A DNA stretch of 64,000 nucleotides from Trissonchulus latispiculum (Eukaryota; Nematoda; Enoplea; Enoplida; Ironidae), in contig JASAND010030254.1 in NCBI GenBank assembly GCA_030248195.1, forward strand, positions 1-64,000, read 5' to 3'. The notes under the pieces are model-generated. The model ran no database searches. It was not told the DNA's origin and worked only from the letters and a program-made list of their open reading frames with translations. The translations under genes were made by a program, and so were the position numbers. Below, one piece after another: positions 43,087 through 54,667 of the stretch (its first letter is position 1; every line of letters begins with the position of its first letter).

Positions 43087-43726
43087 TTAAGGTGATAGTG
43101 CTCAACTTTGTCAATCGACCACGTTAATCAGAAATCAGCAATCGGGGCAACTAAAAAGGGTCCCACCCTGCGTGTTTTTGTTTAAAACACATCTGCTAAC
43201 TGGCAACCCTTTAGCTTGCATACTAAATGCTCCACAATCGCTGGAGAAAATTGGACTTGTTTTGCCAAAACTACCTTTTTAATACAGTTGTGGGACAGTT
43301 ATTGAAAGATGACCATGCATCGGATAATGTAAGTGGCCTCCGTGAGATCTTTAAATCGACACTCTAGTAAAATTTGAAGGTGTGTGCAAATCAAGAAACG
43401 TGGATTATTTTATTTCAGTAAAATGCCAAGTTTTGACACGAAAACGAGAAACTTAGAAATTTCTCACGATAGGAAAATCTAGAAGGATGCTTCGGAAGCA
43501 AGACTGTAAGGCGCAACGAGATCTTTCGTATGAATATATTCATATAGCTATGTAGTTGCTGCTCAAGTGTCAGAAATAGGCAAAAATTGCCCTGAAGCTG
43601 AACGCAAATGTCGACTTTCTGAAGCGGGATTGTGCTGAAGATGATAGTACGATATACTTCGTCAAATTTGGATTTGATTTGAGCTGTATTCTAAGAATAT
43701 CTGCCCAAAAGAAATCAAAACCTTAG
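43087..43726. mobile_element. degenerate TTAA element
   Basis: Starts TTAAGGTGATAGTGC and ends AAATCAAAACCTTAG. The block GCAATCGGGGCAACTAAAAA at about 43139 and following words match 61855-62449, where the right border CACCACCTTAA is intact. Confidence 0.65.
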
Positions 43727-44185
43727 GAACTTTAAATTGTTAAACTTTTAAAAGTTAACTTTAAAGACGTCCGGCGTTAGCAATAATAAATTACAATTAT
43801 TTTTAAAAATGCGTAATTAATTTTTTGTAAATCGATGTAGAACGATTTATTAACAACAAACATGAGGGTAAAAAATATCTAGCTGTGTCATGATTCAATC
43901 GACATAAAATTTAAGGAGTCGACAGATTTGTAAAACTATATGTTTGATTTGAGTGGTCAGGCTGTACCCGCTGAAATAAAAATAAAAAATTAGATATTTA
44001 AAGTAAGTAAATGGAACAAAATCATGTATTTATTAACTACTAACGAGTGAACCAACGGACAGTAGTGAAAGAAGATGGACAGCCGATTGCCCGATTATAC
44101 TACAAAAACTGATATAAGGAATAAAGTAAAAAGTTCATAATAAAGTAAAGCATTTTAAAAGAATGCTTTACTTTATTAAAGTAAA

Positions 44186-44833
44186 GCATTAGCAGATAGT
44201 CGGTTATCTGTGGTTTCTCATGTATCTGATTTGGGAGTTATATTAGACGACAGTTTAAATTTTTATCAGCACGTTGCAAAAGTAAGAGCAAAGGCATCTA
44301 AACGTGCAGGGTTGATTTTGCGCGTTTTTGCTTGTAAGGAGAAGGAATTTTTGGTTCAAATGTTTAAAACCTATGTTAGGCCTATTGTTGAGTACGCAAC
44401 TGAAATTTGGAGTCCTCGGTTTCTAAACCAGATTCGACCTGTTGAGGCGGTTCAAAGGTCTTTCACTAAGCGTATAAAAGGTTTTTACAATATGTCGTAT
44501 CCTGAACGGTTGATTGATCTAAATTTGGATTCGTTAGAATTAAGACGTGTGTTTGCTGACTTATGTCTTTTGTACAAAATTGTGCATGGCTTGATTGACA
44601 TTCCTTTTGATGAGTTATTTAGTTATGCTAATGTGGACGGTACGCGGTCGCATTTCTTGAGTCTACGACCGGAAAGGTTCCGGAGGACCCATACTTCTTA
44701 CTTTTATTACCACAGAGTTTGCGAAATATGGAATGCTATGCCTCTTGATATAGTAAGTTCTGCTAGTATCCATATCTTCAAAAGAAAAATTGTACAGAGA
44801 AAAGATCTGTTCTTGCGTTTTCTTCGAGGGTAA
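44186..44833 (+). pseudogene. 3' fragment of a CR1/Jockey-type LINE
   Basis: Open frame of about 207 codons, starting in the region after RT (SDLGVILDDSLNFYQHV), then MFKTYVRPIVEYATEIWSP and VQRSFTKRIKG, ending at TAA 44831-44833. It is a relative of the LINE at 18.6-20.1 kb. The catalytic part is absent. A small inverted repeat of TAAAGTAAAGCATT (44142-44190) abuts its left edge. Confidence 0.85.
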
Positions 44834-45835
44834 ATAGGTTTTTATACATTACTTAATTTCAAATTTTCTTTTTCTAACAAATTAACACACATATATATAC
44901 TAACAAAAATGTTGACGTCATTCATATCTACTGCTATATACTAACTATATTATGTTTACAGGGTTAAAACGCTCCTCTAGACTTAAAGTAGGGTGTATCT
45001 AAGAGGCTCCCTGAGCCTGCATATATACACCCGCAACCCTCCACAATAATATTGGAATATAAATTATTTTCTAGTTTTATTATACGAATTTACTACTTAC
45101 GTCTATGTATATTGTGTTGTCGGGACCCACCAATGAAATTATTTCCTGTCGTCCCATTTAGGTGTTTACTGTATGTAGTTTACTGAATAGTAAAGTCCCC
45201 CGGGGGGTGAATGGAATGAGCTGATATGCTGCATTCTCCCCTCATGAGCCGGGTCCTGCGAATACCTGGCCTGTGTATATTATATACGTACTCTGAAAAT
45301 AGTGCTCTGAAATGTAGTTATATATTCATGACTTTGGAGTCTACGTATTTATTCTGTTAAAGTAAATCTAAACTCCTATATATACTCACTAATATTTATA
45401 GTCATGGTCAGGTAATCGTGGCTCATGATGGATTTAGTTCCCACGAGATAACTGGGGTAGGTAGGTGAGCTATGCAGCATATCAACGCCAGGGGACAACT
45501 TAGAAAAACTAAGTTGTTGATTGCCCTTGTTCGGGGGCACTTGAGCTAGTAGTGCCTACATATAATGCGTTTTCTTGTGCTGTATGGCGTTTTGTATTCC
45601 ACTTTTTGCGTTTCGCTTTATGGCATTTGGGATTTGTACCGAATGCTATTCTGTTGGTGTGAATAGTAGGGCCTAGGGGCGAACAAGTGCAATCATAGAG
45701 GTGGGTCCACAGTGCTCCTCTTGATACTTTTGCGGACATATACATTACGTATACGTATATTTGCGTGTCTTGGCTGTGTGACGATTCCCCCAAATTTAAT
45801 TAGGCTGAATTGAAAGGTCATTTGTCAACTGTCAC
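44834..45835. other. unassigned non-coding DNA
   Basis: LINE 3' end followed by AT-rich DNA. A short stretch near 45195-45250 has a CCCCCGGGGGG palindrome. No gene seen. Confidence 0.45.
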
Positions 45836-47067
45836 TTAAGGGGGGGGTCGCGAATTTTCGACCATCTCCGATTTTTCTCATTTTCACATATTTTGTAGTC
45901 CCCATGGGTCCCCGAAACAAGACAGTTGCGTTTGTTGCAAAACTTTCCCTATCATTCACAACAGTCCTCCAAAAGTGGTCCCGGCATGTGTTAAACATAG
46001 GAAAATGAAAAAGTTAGGAAAATTTCGCGGTAACCAAAAGTTTGAGCGCTGTGCAAGAGAAAACGAGCTATAGCTGGGCAAAATGTTAATCTGGACTAGG
46101 TAGCGTGTTAATATCTATATGAGGTATTTTTGTGTTAGCTCAGCGATTTTCTAAAAATTTTCAAAGTTGGGTGAAGCCGGTTTTTGCACAAATTTGACTT
46201 ACAAAAACGTCACCAAAGAAATGTTTCGTCGTGGCCTGAACTAACCGTTTACTGCACAGATTTCACGTATAGATATTAACACAGTACACAAATAGAGGTT
46301 CAATTTCCATACGCAAAATCCATGCTGCTACTTGTGGATAGTTCATACTTTTGGTTACCGCGTTGGCGTTTTTCCTCAAAATACGTCATTTTCTCAATTT
46401 TTTGGATATAATGGTCCATAAGTCGGGTGAAAGCAGAGCTATTCCAACCAAATTCGGTGTGCCAGTTTGCACATATGAAAGGAAGATGTGCGCTAAATTT
46501 AACTGCAATTGCCGTTGTTTAACTGTGGATGTATGCCTTAGTCCGATGACGGAGGCCTAGAGTCAAAAAATCGCAAATTTTTAAATTTTTCAAATACAGC
46601 CAAATTTTATATCAAATTGAAGCTCTCGATGTCCTGAACATTTTATCTTCTTGCACCAAGTCTCTACAAAGCAGTATGAGAAAGTTAAGCCGCATTAAAG
46701 TTTGAAGTAAATAACAGTCGGAAGGAGCTTGATCAAATAGTTCAAACGCCGTTTCTCGCTCGGTGCTTGACGCATCATTGTCATTTGCACAGCAATAAAT
46801 AGCCCAAGATAGAGGCTTCAATTTAATGTATTGACCATACCGTAGTCTTTCGTCATCCTATGTGTACACGTCTTCGAAGCCCTTAGCGAGGCATAGTGGC
46901 GTAAATACTAAATTGTAGGAATTTGAACTGCAATATCTCTTAACTGGATTGACCCTGGACTCTAAAAATGTGTCTTGTTTTTGGACACATATGGGGGTAT
47001 ATTACACCCGAAAATGAGCGAAATCGGTGACTATAAAATTTGGTACCCGGCGACCCCCCCCCCTTAA
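45836..47067. mobile_element. TTAA-flanked inverted-repeat element (family TTAAGGGGGGG)
   Basis: TTAA at 45836-45839 and 47064-47067, with G-run then C-run ends. Left inside: CGACCATCTCCGATTTTTCT and CATTTTCACATATTTTGTAG. Right inside is a degenerate reverse copy (CCCGAAAATGAGCGAAATCG). Very similar in build to 60310-61535. About 1.23 kb, no transposase. Confidence 0.8.
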
Positions 47068-49079
47068 CTCAGCAGGGTGACTCGTCCTAAAATAGAAATC
47101 TATTGAATTCTGCTACAGTATAGTGGCTGAACCTATTTCATTGCTTCCAAGCGAAGATCTTAAAGAAAATTGTAAGTTGGAATTAGTTTTTTAAAAACTT
47201 GTAAAAACTAAAATTTGTTATCAATTGATATTTTAAAAGTATGATGAAAACTTAAGCATTGTGTAATAAATTCGGACGGGGATATTATGTAATTTCAAAA
47301 TGTTTAAATAAAATCATATGGTTCAAGATAAAATAGTAGCAAGTAGAAATTTTGAAATTCAAAATGAAATTAGCGGCCGTTTGCACCAACTTCGAGATTA
47401 TCCCAAAGTTGAGCTGGAGCTAATCTCGAACTCAAGATCGGGTAAGCTTGAGCTTATTTCTAACTTCAACCTCGAGGTTATCTCTTGCACCAATAGATTC
47501 CTCTTACAGATTAGTCAAGCTGGAGCTAAGCTCTAGCTAAACTCTATCTTGTGGATTATCCAATGCAATGCTGTTAAAGAGTCACGTGCTATGTGATTGG
47601 ACTAATCAAATACTATTTTCAACTATTCTACTTTTTGTTTACACATTATAATTGCAGTAAATTGTCTTTGGTCCTCGCTTGACAATGAGGATCGCGATTG
47701 CTTCCAAATGTCTACAGTTGCGTACAACGACGATTGCTGCCGCATACAGTTCAATTCTACGATACGTAAGAATAATGTGAATGATAAGAATGACCTGTTG
47801 TCTAATTTTTGCTGAGTTATTGCTATCAGTTTCAGTTTATTGCAACTGGGCATTCATGCTTGAAAATTCAGATTATAATATGCGTTGTTCAATGCAGTTT
47901 TTCTGCTGTAAAACTGGTAAGAAATAAAGTCAATCCTTCTCTTGACCAGGATTGAAATTTAGGCGCTCGAGATCTTTAATGAATTGAAGCAAAAGTATAA
48001 CGACTAATTACTAGTATTTAGATATTTGCATGTAGTTCATAACGAACTCTCAGTTTTCTTTCCTTTTCACCCCTCTTTCTTCTTTCCAACTCTACTTCAT
48101 CTCTAACCTTAAGTGACCATTAAATTTGACATATAACTGTCAACATTTTGACAGCGGCATGCCCTTTTTGGGGGAATCGTCACACAATCGCGTGTCTTTT
48201 GCACTTGAACTGATATAGCACTGTGGGGCGGTTGTTCATTCCATTCCCTTCCCTTGAAAAGAATATAAAATGGATCATTTTTATAATGAAAATATTTAGA
48301 ATTGATTAAAATGATTTAATATGGCCAAACCATGAGACACTAGTGTGGAGAGGGGTGAAGGATGGGTTTATTGTGATGAATACAGATTTACATAATTGAT
48401 CGAACTCTTTCGACCGTAAAAGGCATTTAAACGTGCACTCTCAGAGAGGGGATAGTAGGTTTTTAGCTATCATAGTCTCTATTGATTTGCGAGGGACAAT
48501 CGTTAGCAGTCAATAAAAAATATATATCGTCTCCTCGCCTTTTGTTTATCCTTCTGCGGACCGCGAGAAGCAACAATTGTATACAGGTCTCATTGAATAC
48601 CAAACCAGTGCTGTAGCCCCGACGAAATAAGATGAAACTTTTCAGAAATATTTCGCTGATATTTTTCATTCTGAGACCAATCGCTGATTTTTTATTGAAA
48701 GATAAGAATTTGTATGCCCTCACATTTGCGGGCGGGCACCTTTCTTACGAAACGAGTGAGTATACGCAATTGCGTGCTGTGTGAGTACTGCTTTGCGGTG
48801 GGGGTGATGGGGGTTCCACTAGGTGTGAATCTTTGGGGAGGTGGGCGGGTCGTTAGCTAGCGCTCAGACGATGGCTAGCGAGAGCGAGTGATGATAACAG
48901 GAATGTGACGCTTGTCACAGTATTAATATTATGCACTTTGGTGTTATAGAGAGCATTAGACGGATATGTAGCAGTTTTAAGAGTTGCTGGGTTAGATACA
49001 AAAAGGAATCTTTATAGGCTCTATATTCGTAGTGTAAACGGAAGCCATGGCAAATTCTGCAACTGTGAGAAATCGATGT
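47068..49079. other. unassigned non-coding DNA
   Basis: 47375-47560 has degenerate inverted words (CTTCGAGATTATCCCAAAG, AACCTCGAGGTTATCTC) like an old palindromic element. AATGTGACGCTTGTCACAG at about 48902 recurs at 55046. No gene seen. Confidence 0.4.
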
Positions 49080-49088
49080 TACGTATAC

Positions 49089-50759
49089 GGTGATACTCCG
49101 GTAGGCGCACACCTTACAATTTTTCGCAATTGACAGAAATACTCTACTCCGGTAGGCGCACACCTTACAAAACTGAGGGGTTCCTGTAAAACGCTCTACT
49201 CCGGTAGGCGCACACCTTACCAGTAGTGATTTCTTGTCGTTATTATGTACTAAACTCTAGGTATTTATATACTTATATATATACCCTGTATACTTTAGGT
49301 ATTATTTAATTACAAGTTTAACATATTCAAAACTCTAGGTATTTATATACTTATACCAAGAGTTCATAATTCTATAATATATTAGAAGAAGAGTAAGCCA
49401 CTAGAGGGCTCCTCTTCTTGGCATTGCGTAACGGTGCTCCGACCACAATACGCGAATGTTCCCCCGTTTGGGGGGGTCGACCAGAACGACAAAGCATACC
49501 CCCCTCCGTTTGGTGGGGGGGGGGTAGCCGAGAAGAGGTCCCCGTTTGGAGGTGGGGGTAGCCAACAGCCAATCAGATTGCAGAAACCTCCCCCCTCCGT
49601 TTGGTGGGGGGGGGGGGTAGAGCAGAGGATTACGGTAGTTTTTGTTCTATTCTAAAATGTGTCCCCGCTTGGGGGGGGGTCGCTGAAAGAGGTCCCCGTT
49701 TGGGGGGGGGGTCACAAAAGTGGTCCCCGTTTGGGGGGGGGGGGTTGCCAACAGCCAATCAGAATGAGCAAAACTTAGCCTGCTCGCGCGCCCCCCCCCC
49801 CAAACGGGGACCTCTTTCAGCCCCCCCCCCCACCAAACGAGCGAACCAAACTAACCGCTCATGCAGCTTATCCGAGGCAATTGTCAAGGCTTGTCGCTGG
49901 GGTAGCACGCATCCCCAGAAGGACGGCCGCCCTTTGGCTTATCTCGGATAAACGCGGAGCTGAGGGGCAAGTGCCTAAGGCATTCATTCGGTAGTGGGAC
50001 ACACACTTTAATTGTTCCCATTGTAAATACGAAAGGAAATGACGTTTACACTCAATTGGAAACGAGAAGAAAGGGAGGGGGGGTGGCGAGATAAACTATC
50101 TATTAAATTTGAGACGGTTATAGTACACTACTGCAATAAAGTGGTAACCAATAGTTTTCTATTGTTTTTCGAAACTCCAAAAGCAATGTTAATTTTGAAA
50201 ATTACCATTTTTGACTAGTTCAATATTAAATTATAATTTATAGGTATGTCTGCAAACTTTTTCTGATTTTTAAATCAAAGCATATATGTTCTCGTATAGG
50301 GAAAATAAACACAATTTTGTTTTTAAATTAGTGAAAATGTTATTTTTAATTATGTATTAATAGTAATACATTATTAATATTTTACAAACGCTTTATCATA
50401 ACTAAAAATAACAAATATATAATAAACGCATTAAAATACTTCTATTTTTGTAACTAACTATGGCCCCTCTTTCAACATTACACTTAAACCCCTAAACCCT
50501 TAAACCATGAATTTGTTAATGCATAAGTAAGTATTTGCGCCAGCAGTTTAGAAGGACGACAAGAAATCACTATTTGTAAGGTGTGCGCCTACCGGAATAG
50601 AGCATTTTGCAGGAAACCTTCAATTTAGTAAGGTGTGCGCCTACTGGAGTAGAGCTTTTTACAGGAACCCCTCAGTTTTGTAAGGTGTGCGCCTACCGGA
50701 GTAGAGTATTTCTGTCAATTGCGAAAAATTGTAAGGTGTGCGCCTACCGGAGTATCACC
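49089..50759. mobile_element. 1.67-kb element with iterated subterminal motif, 8-9-bp TSD
   Basis: (T)ACGTATAC flanks both sides (49080-49088, 50760-50768). The terminal inverted repeats are perfect for the first 28 bases. The motif CCGGTAGGCGCACACCTTAC, preceded by CT or TA, occurs three times at the left (about 49096, 49148, 49199) and four times inverted at the right (about 50576, 50628, 50680, 50731), spaced about 52 bases. Inside are G-run units CCCCGTTTGGGGGGG. No transposase. Iterated subterminal motifs are usual transposase binding sites. Confidence 0.87.
49440..49845. repeat. GTCCCCGTTTGGGGGGG units
   Basis: At least six copies of CCCC(G/T)CCGTTTGG or CCCCGTTTGGGGG followed by GGTAG or GTCG, and at the right end two copies inverted (CCCCCCAAACGGGGACC). 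AACAGCCAATCAGA occurs twice (49563, 49748). Confidence 0.75.
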
Positions 50760-50768
50760 TACGTATAC

Positions 50769-51133
50769 ATTACAATAATATATTATTATTTGATAACGTA
50801 ATAATTGTTCTATTGTCGCCAGTTTCGAGGCGTTTTACTTTAGGTCTAGTCAAATTTGAAATGCTGAGTTTTGGCAACTGATTAAAATTGTCTCAGATTA
50901 AAAGAGAAGCTGCCGTACCATCTTCTTCGTCTATTTCTTCTCCTTCTTTCGCCTTTGGGGCATAGATTTTAATAAGAATATCACAAATGTGAGAGAAAGG
51001 AAAGTCTCACTCACTTGGGGCAAGACAGGAAGTTTAGAACTTTTATTGAAACTTGATGAAGAAACTTCGTAGCTTTTATCACTTCCTTACTAAATAATAA
51101 TACAATATATGCTAACACCCAGTACGTAATACG
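50769..51133. other. unassigned non-coding DNA
   Basis: No feature seen. Confidence 0.4.
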
Positions 51134-51920
51134 TAATACCAAGAGTTGTACACAACAGTGTTATGACAAGCGTCATACGCTATACATGTACGGGATCCAA
51201 ACGGGGGATCGGGGTCAATGTTAGTATACTTACATGTTAAGCTTGACGGGGGCTCAATTTGAGTATTGGGTTTAGCTTGCGCTCCCAGCCATAACATTTG
51301 ACTTTTTTGACCAATAACTTTGAAATTTTGTAAGAGTGTATACTGCAGGCTTATGAATTCAAAAATTCAAAATTTTTAAAAATTCTTAAATTTTAGTTTG
51401 GTAAGGGGGAACCAAAGGAAACCGAATACTTTTTTTATAAAAGTTTGCTGAAAACTTACACACAGTATAAGTATATATTAACATGTAAGCTTATACTGAG
51501 CTAACGAAAAGCTGAATCGAATAACGGATTTCAGATTCGTGCTCAGCGCCGCAGAAAATCCCTGTATGCAAGTTTTTGCAAACCATATATGCAAACTTTT
51601 TTCAAAACGTTTTCGGTTCCCCCTTGCCAAACTAAAATTTAAAATTTTTTATAATTTTTTAAAATTTTAAAACGTTTTAATTTTTGAATTTATAAGCCTT
51701 CAGTATGCACCAGCACCCATACAAAACTTGAAAGCTATTTGTCAAAAAATCAAGGGGGAAAGCGCAAGAGATCCGGACAACGTACAAGACCGGGGTGAGC
51801 GGGGGTCTGATTTATGGGGGGGGGTCAGCCGATAGCACGCATCGGATGTAGCGAGCGCGTATTACATAGCATAGGACGCTTGTCATATATACTCTTATGT
51901 ATAATGTACTCTTGGTATTA
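51134..51920. mobile_element. inverted-repeat element with TAATACCAAGAGT ends
   Basis: 13-base perfect inverted ends (51134-51146 and 51908-51920), and a second inverted pair inside, GACAAGCGTCAT (about 51165) and GACGCTTGTCAT (about 51884). The same two words recur at 54800-55065 and, in part, at 49355 and 62848. No coding capacity. Confidence 0.65.
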
Positions 51921-53716
51921 AGTATATACTCAAAACAAGGTTACATTATGGGAAGCTAGAAAACATATACCGTGAATATACCAAGTTGGCCCTTGGGCTC
52001 CGATATATATGTGAGGTAAGGTGCACGCTAGCCCTAGTGCACATGTACCAGCTTCAGATTAGTCGCAGTGTGTGTGTAATCCGTTACAAAATGGAGAATA
52101 TGCATCGAGACAGCCGTTCTGGCGGCTTCTGGCGGATTGATAACGGCCGGCCAACAACACTTACATAGCAACACTTACACAGCCGTTTTCACAGCGGTCC
52201 ATTTTTGGCCGATTTTTCGACCATCTCCGATTTTGCTCATTTTCACATATTTTGTTCTCCGATTGGTATATTTTAACGAGTTTTTGAAATTAAAGTCGGA
52301 TCTTTCACGGTTAATGAGTAATTTCACTTCAAAGTTGAGATCTCATGTGTTAAACATAGGAAACTGGAAAAGTTTCAATTTTTGACTAGTGTCAAAAAAT
52401 CTCGAAACTTGGCAAAGATTATCAGCATAATTTGGTATCATTAGAAACGTCTATTTGTATACTTTGATTTGTTGGAATTAGATTATTGAGTTAGGCCTTT
52501 AAATTTTTTAAAATAATTTTTGAAACTTGCTGACTGTGAAATTTGACGTTTTTCATAGTTGAAAACTGGGGTGTTTCAACTTTCATCAAGCATTACATAA
52601 ATTGAAAGGCCTAAACTAAAAAATCTGATTCCAACAAATCACAGTATATAAGTAGACGTTTCTAACAATATCAAATGATGCTGATAATCTTTGCCCAGTT
52701 TTGAGATTTTTTGTCACTAAAAATTTGGTTTTTTACCAAAATTTTGAATTTTTTGCCTATTACGTGAGACCATTGCAATTAGCAGCTGCCAAATGCCAAA
52801 CTATCTCGTTTCTCATTATTTCTGGTGGCTGTAGTTCAGTGTTGACTACAATTATTCCAGCAGCTAAGTAGCCCAACGTGGTCGCTGCATCCCAATTTGT
52901 CGGACTGGTACCCATATAGCAAAAATATCGATTTTTTCAAATTTCTCAAAATATGATAAATTTGACATCAATCGAAAGCCACTACCTGAAACAACGAGAC
53001 TGATTTTTGAATCTAAGTTATAACTTAGAAACTGTTTATACCAAACAGCTATTTCCTTGCTAACCGGAAATTGGATCAAATATTTGAGGCATCGTTATTA
53101 CTCCTACTTAGTTGAAGAAGAGCGTTAGTTTTTAGTGGCATTGAAAATTAATTAACTATCTGCACTTGCTGCTTCGGGAATAGCACACTTCTAGAAGTTC
53201 TGCCATTTATTTGAAACACTGCCTGCAAATACTGGTTCTTAATTTGTTTCGGAAGCTAAGCATGGGCTTTTAGCTCTCAAAAGAACAAGCAAAAGCTGTC
53301 TTCTAGCTTCGTTGTTTTTCATTGAGTGTGTAAAACTTCTATTCTGCGGTTGCCAGTGCGTAATTTCAAGAACGTGGCTAGTTATTTTTAAAAGTTGTTT
53401 ATCAAATACCTGCCTCTAGTGAAAACAAAAATTGTAAGCAAATTGCATATGTTATAAATTTTCAACATCAATGTCATTATTCGTTTTATAATAGGTATAA
53501 AAAAGGTTTAACACACTTTACTGTTTTAATTAATAATAATTTAGTAACTTTTATTTGCTAGCATACTAATACCAAGGGACTAATACACAGGATATCTAAA
53601 TTTTGATATGGTAATGTCGTAAATGTTTACTTTTGTAGGTAGCTTCTGAAAATTAATCTCATATATCTCCCTTCAACTTGACATTTATCACAGAATTTAT
53701 ATCTGATACGGCAAAG
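51921..53716. other. non-coding DNA with a TTAA-family fragment
   Basis: 52205-52260 carries CGATTTTTCGACCATCTCCG and CATTTTCACATATTTTGT, the end words of the 45836 and 60310 elements. 52390-52740 holds an inverted pair around ATTTGTATACTTTGATTTG / AAATCACAGTATATAAGTAG. No gene; the stretch just before 53717 may include the promoter or an upstream exon of the UNC-93-like gene. Confidence 0.45.
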
Positions 53717-54667
53717 ATGGAGATGTATTTGAGAGAAAGATTTCATCAGTCTAGCGCTGGTATACGCTCGATTGCCCCCAAAATTCAAATTCTCAAAAAT
53801 ATTTTCATTCTCGGCATTGGATTTTCACTGCTTCAAACAATGTATGGCCCTATTCGAACGTTCATGGCAATATCAGAGAAGACACGAGCTGCGGGTACCT
53901 GGTCCATAGCTTTGTTGTACTTTTTGTCAACCATATCCGGTCTGTATGGATCGGCTGTTGCTCGATCCTTTCGGTATAAACCAACCATGGTAGTATTAAG
54001 TATTCCCTACATGACATTTCTGGGAGGTGCTGTATACTTTCAATACTTCACAATATATCCCGCTGCAGCAATGCTTGGTTTAGTCCAGGGGCCCCTCTGG
54101 AACGCAGCGATCTCCTATATGATCAATCAGGCAGCTCAGTTCGCCTACTTCTCGTATCAGTCTCAAAGCAGCATGGTTGAACGATTTCTGACCCTCTTTA
54201 ACGCTTTGGTTTCCTGCGGTTCCATGGTAGGTCATCTGATTGCTGCAGCGGCGCTCAGCAGCGTTGAAATGATGCATTCCAATAACACTGAGTTGGCTTA
54301 CAGTAAGCACGACCAAACATCAACCGGCTGTGGACGATGGTACTGTAATCCCACCACAAACATGCTCCCGGCCCTTCCCTTACTTCCGGAAATATCCAAG
54401 CTTAGTTATCTGGAGATGTCCCTATTTGTTCCAGTTTATGCTCTCACAGTTTATGCCGGTCTTGTGGCCGTCGCTCCGTTCATGATGCTGGGCCTGCTTG
54501 ATCGACTAACTGTTCAGCTTTGCAGTCAAACCAATAAACCGTTGAATTCGGCAGATGTGATCAGAAATCTGGTCATGGCTTTCTCTGACAGAAGAATTCA
54601 ATTTGTCCTTCCAATGACCATATTTGTGGGGATCAGTGAGGCCTTCTTCACGTGTGACGTCGCTAAA
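53717..54667 (+). CDS. UNC-93-like exon 1
   Basis: Ends GACGTCGCTAAA before GTAATT. Read-through past the donor gives 14 extra codons and a stop at 54709, which is not the real end. Confidence 0.85.

Noticed and set aside
49096..50755. CRISPR-like pattern of a conserved motif with ~30-base spacers
   Set aside because: Copies are inverted between the two ends, spacers are partly shared between sides, the DNA is eukaryotic, and target duplications define a transposon.
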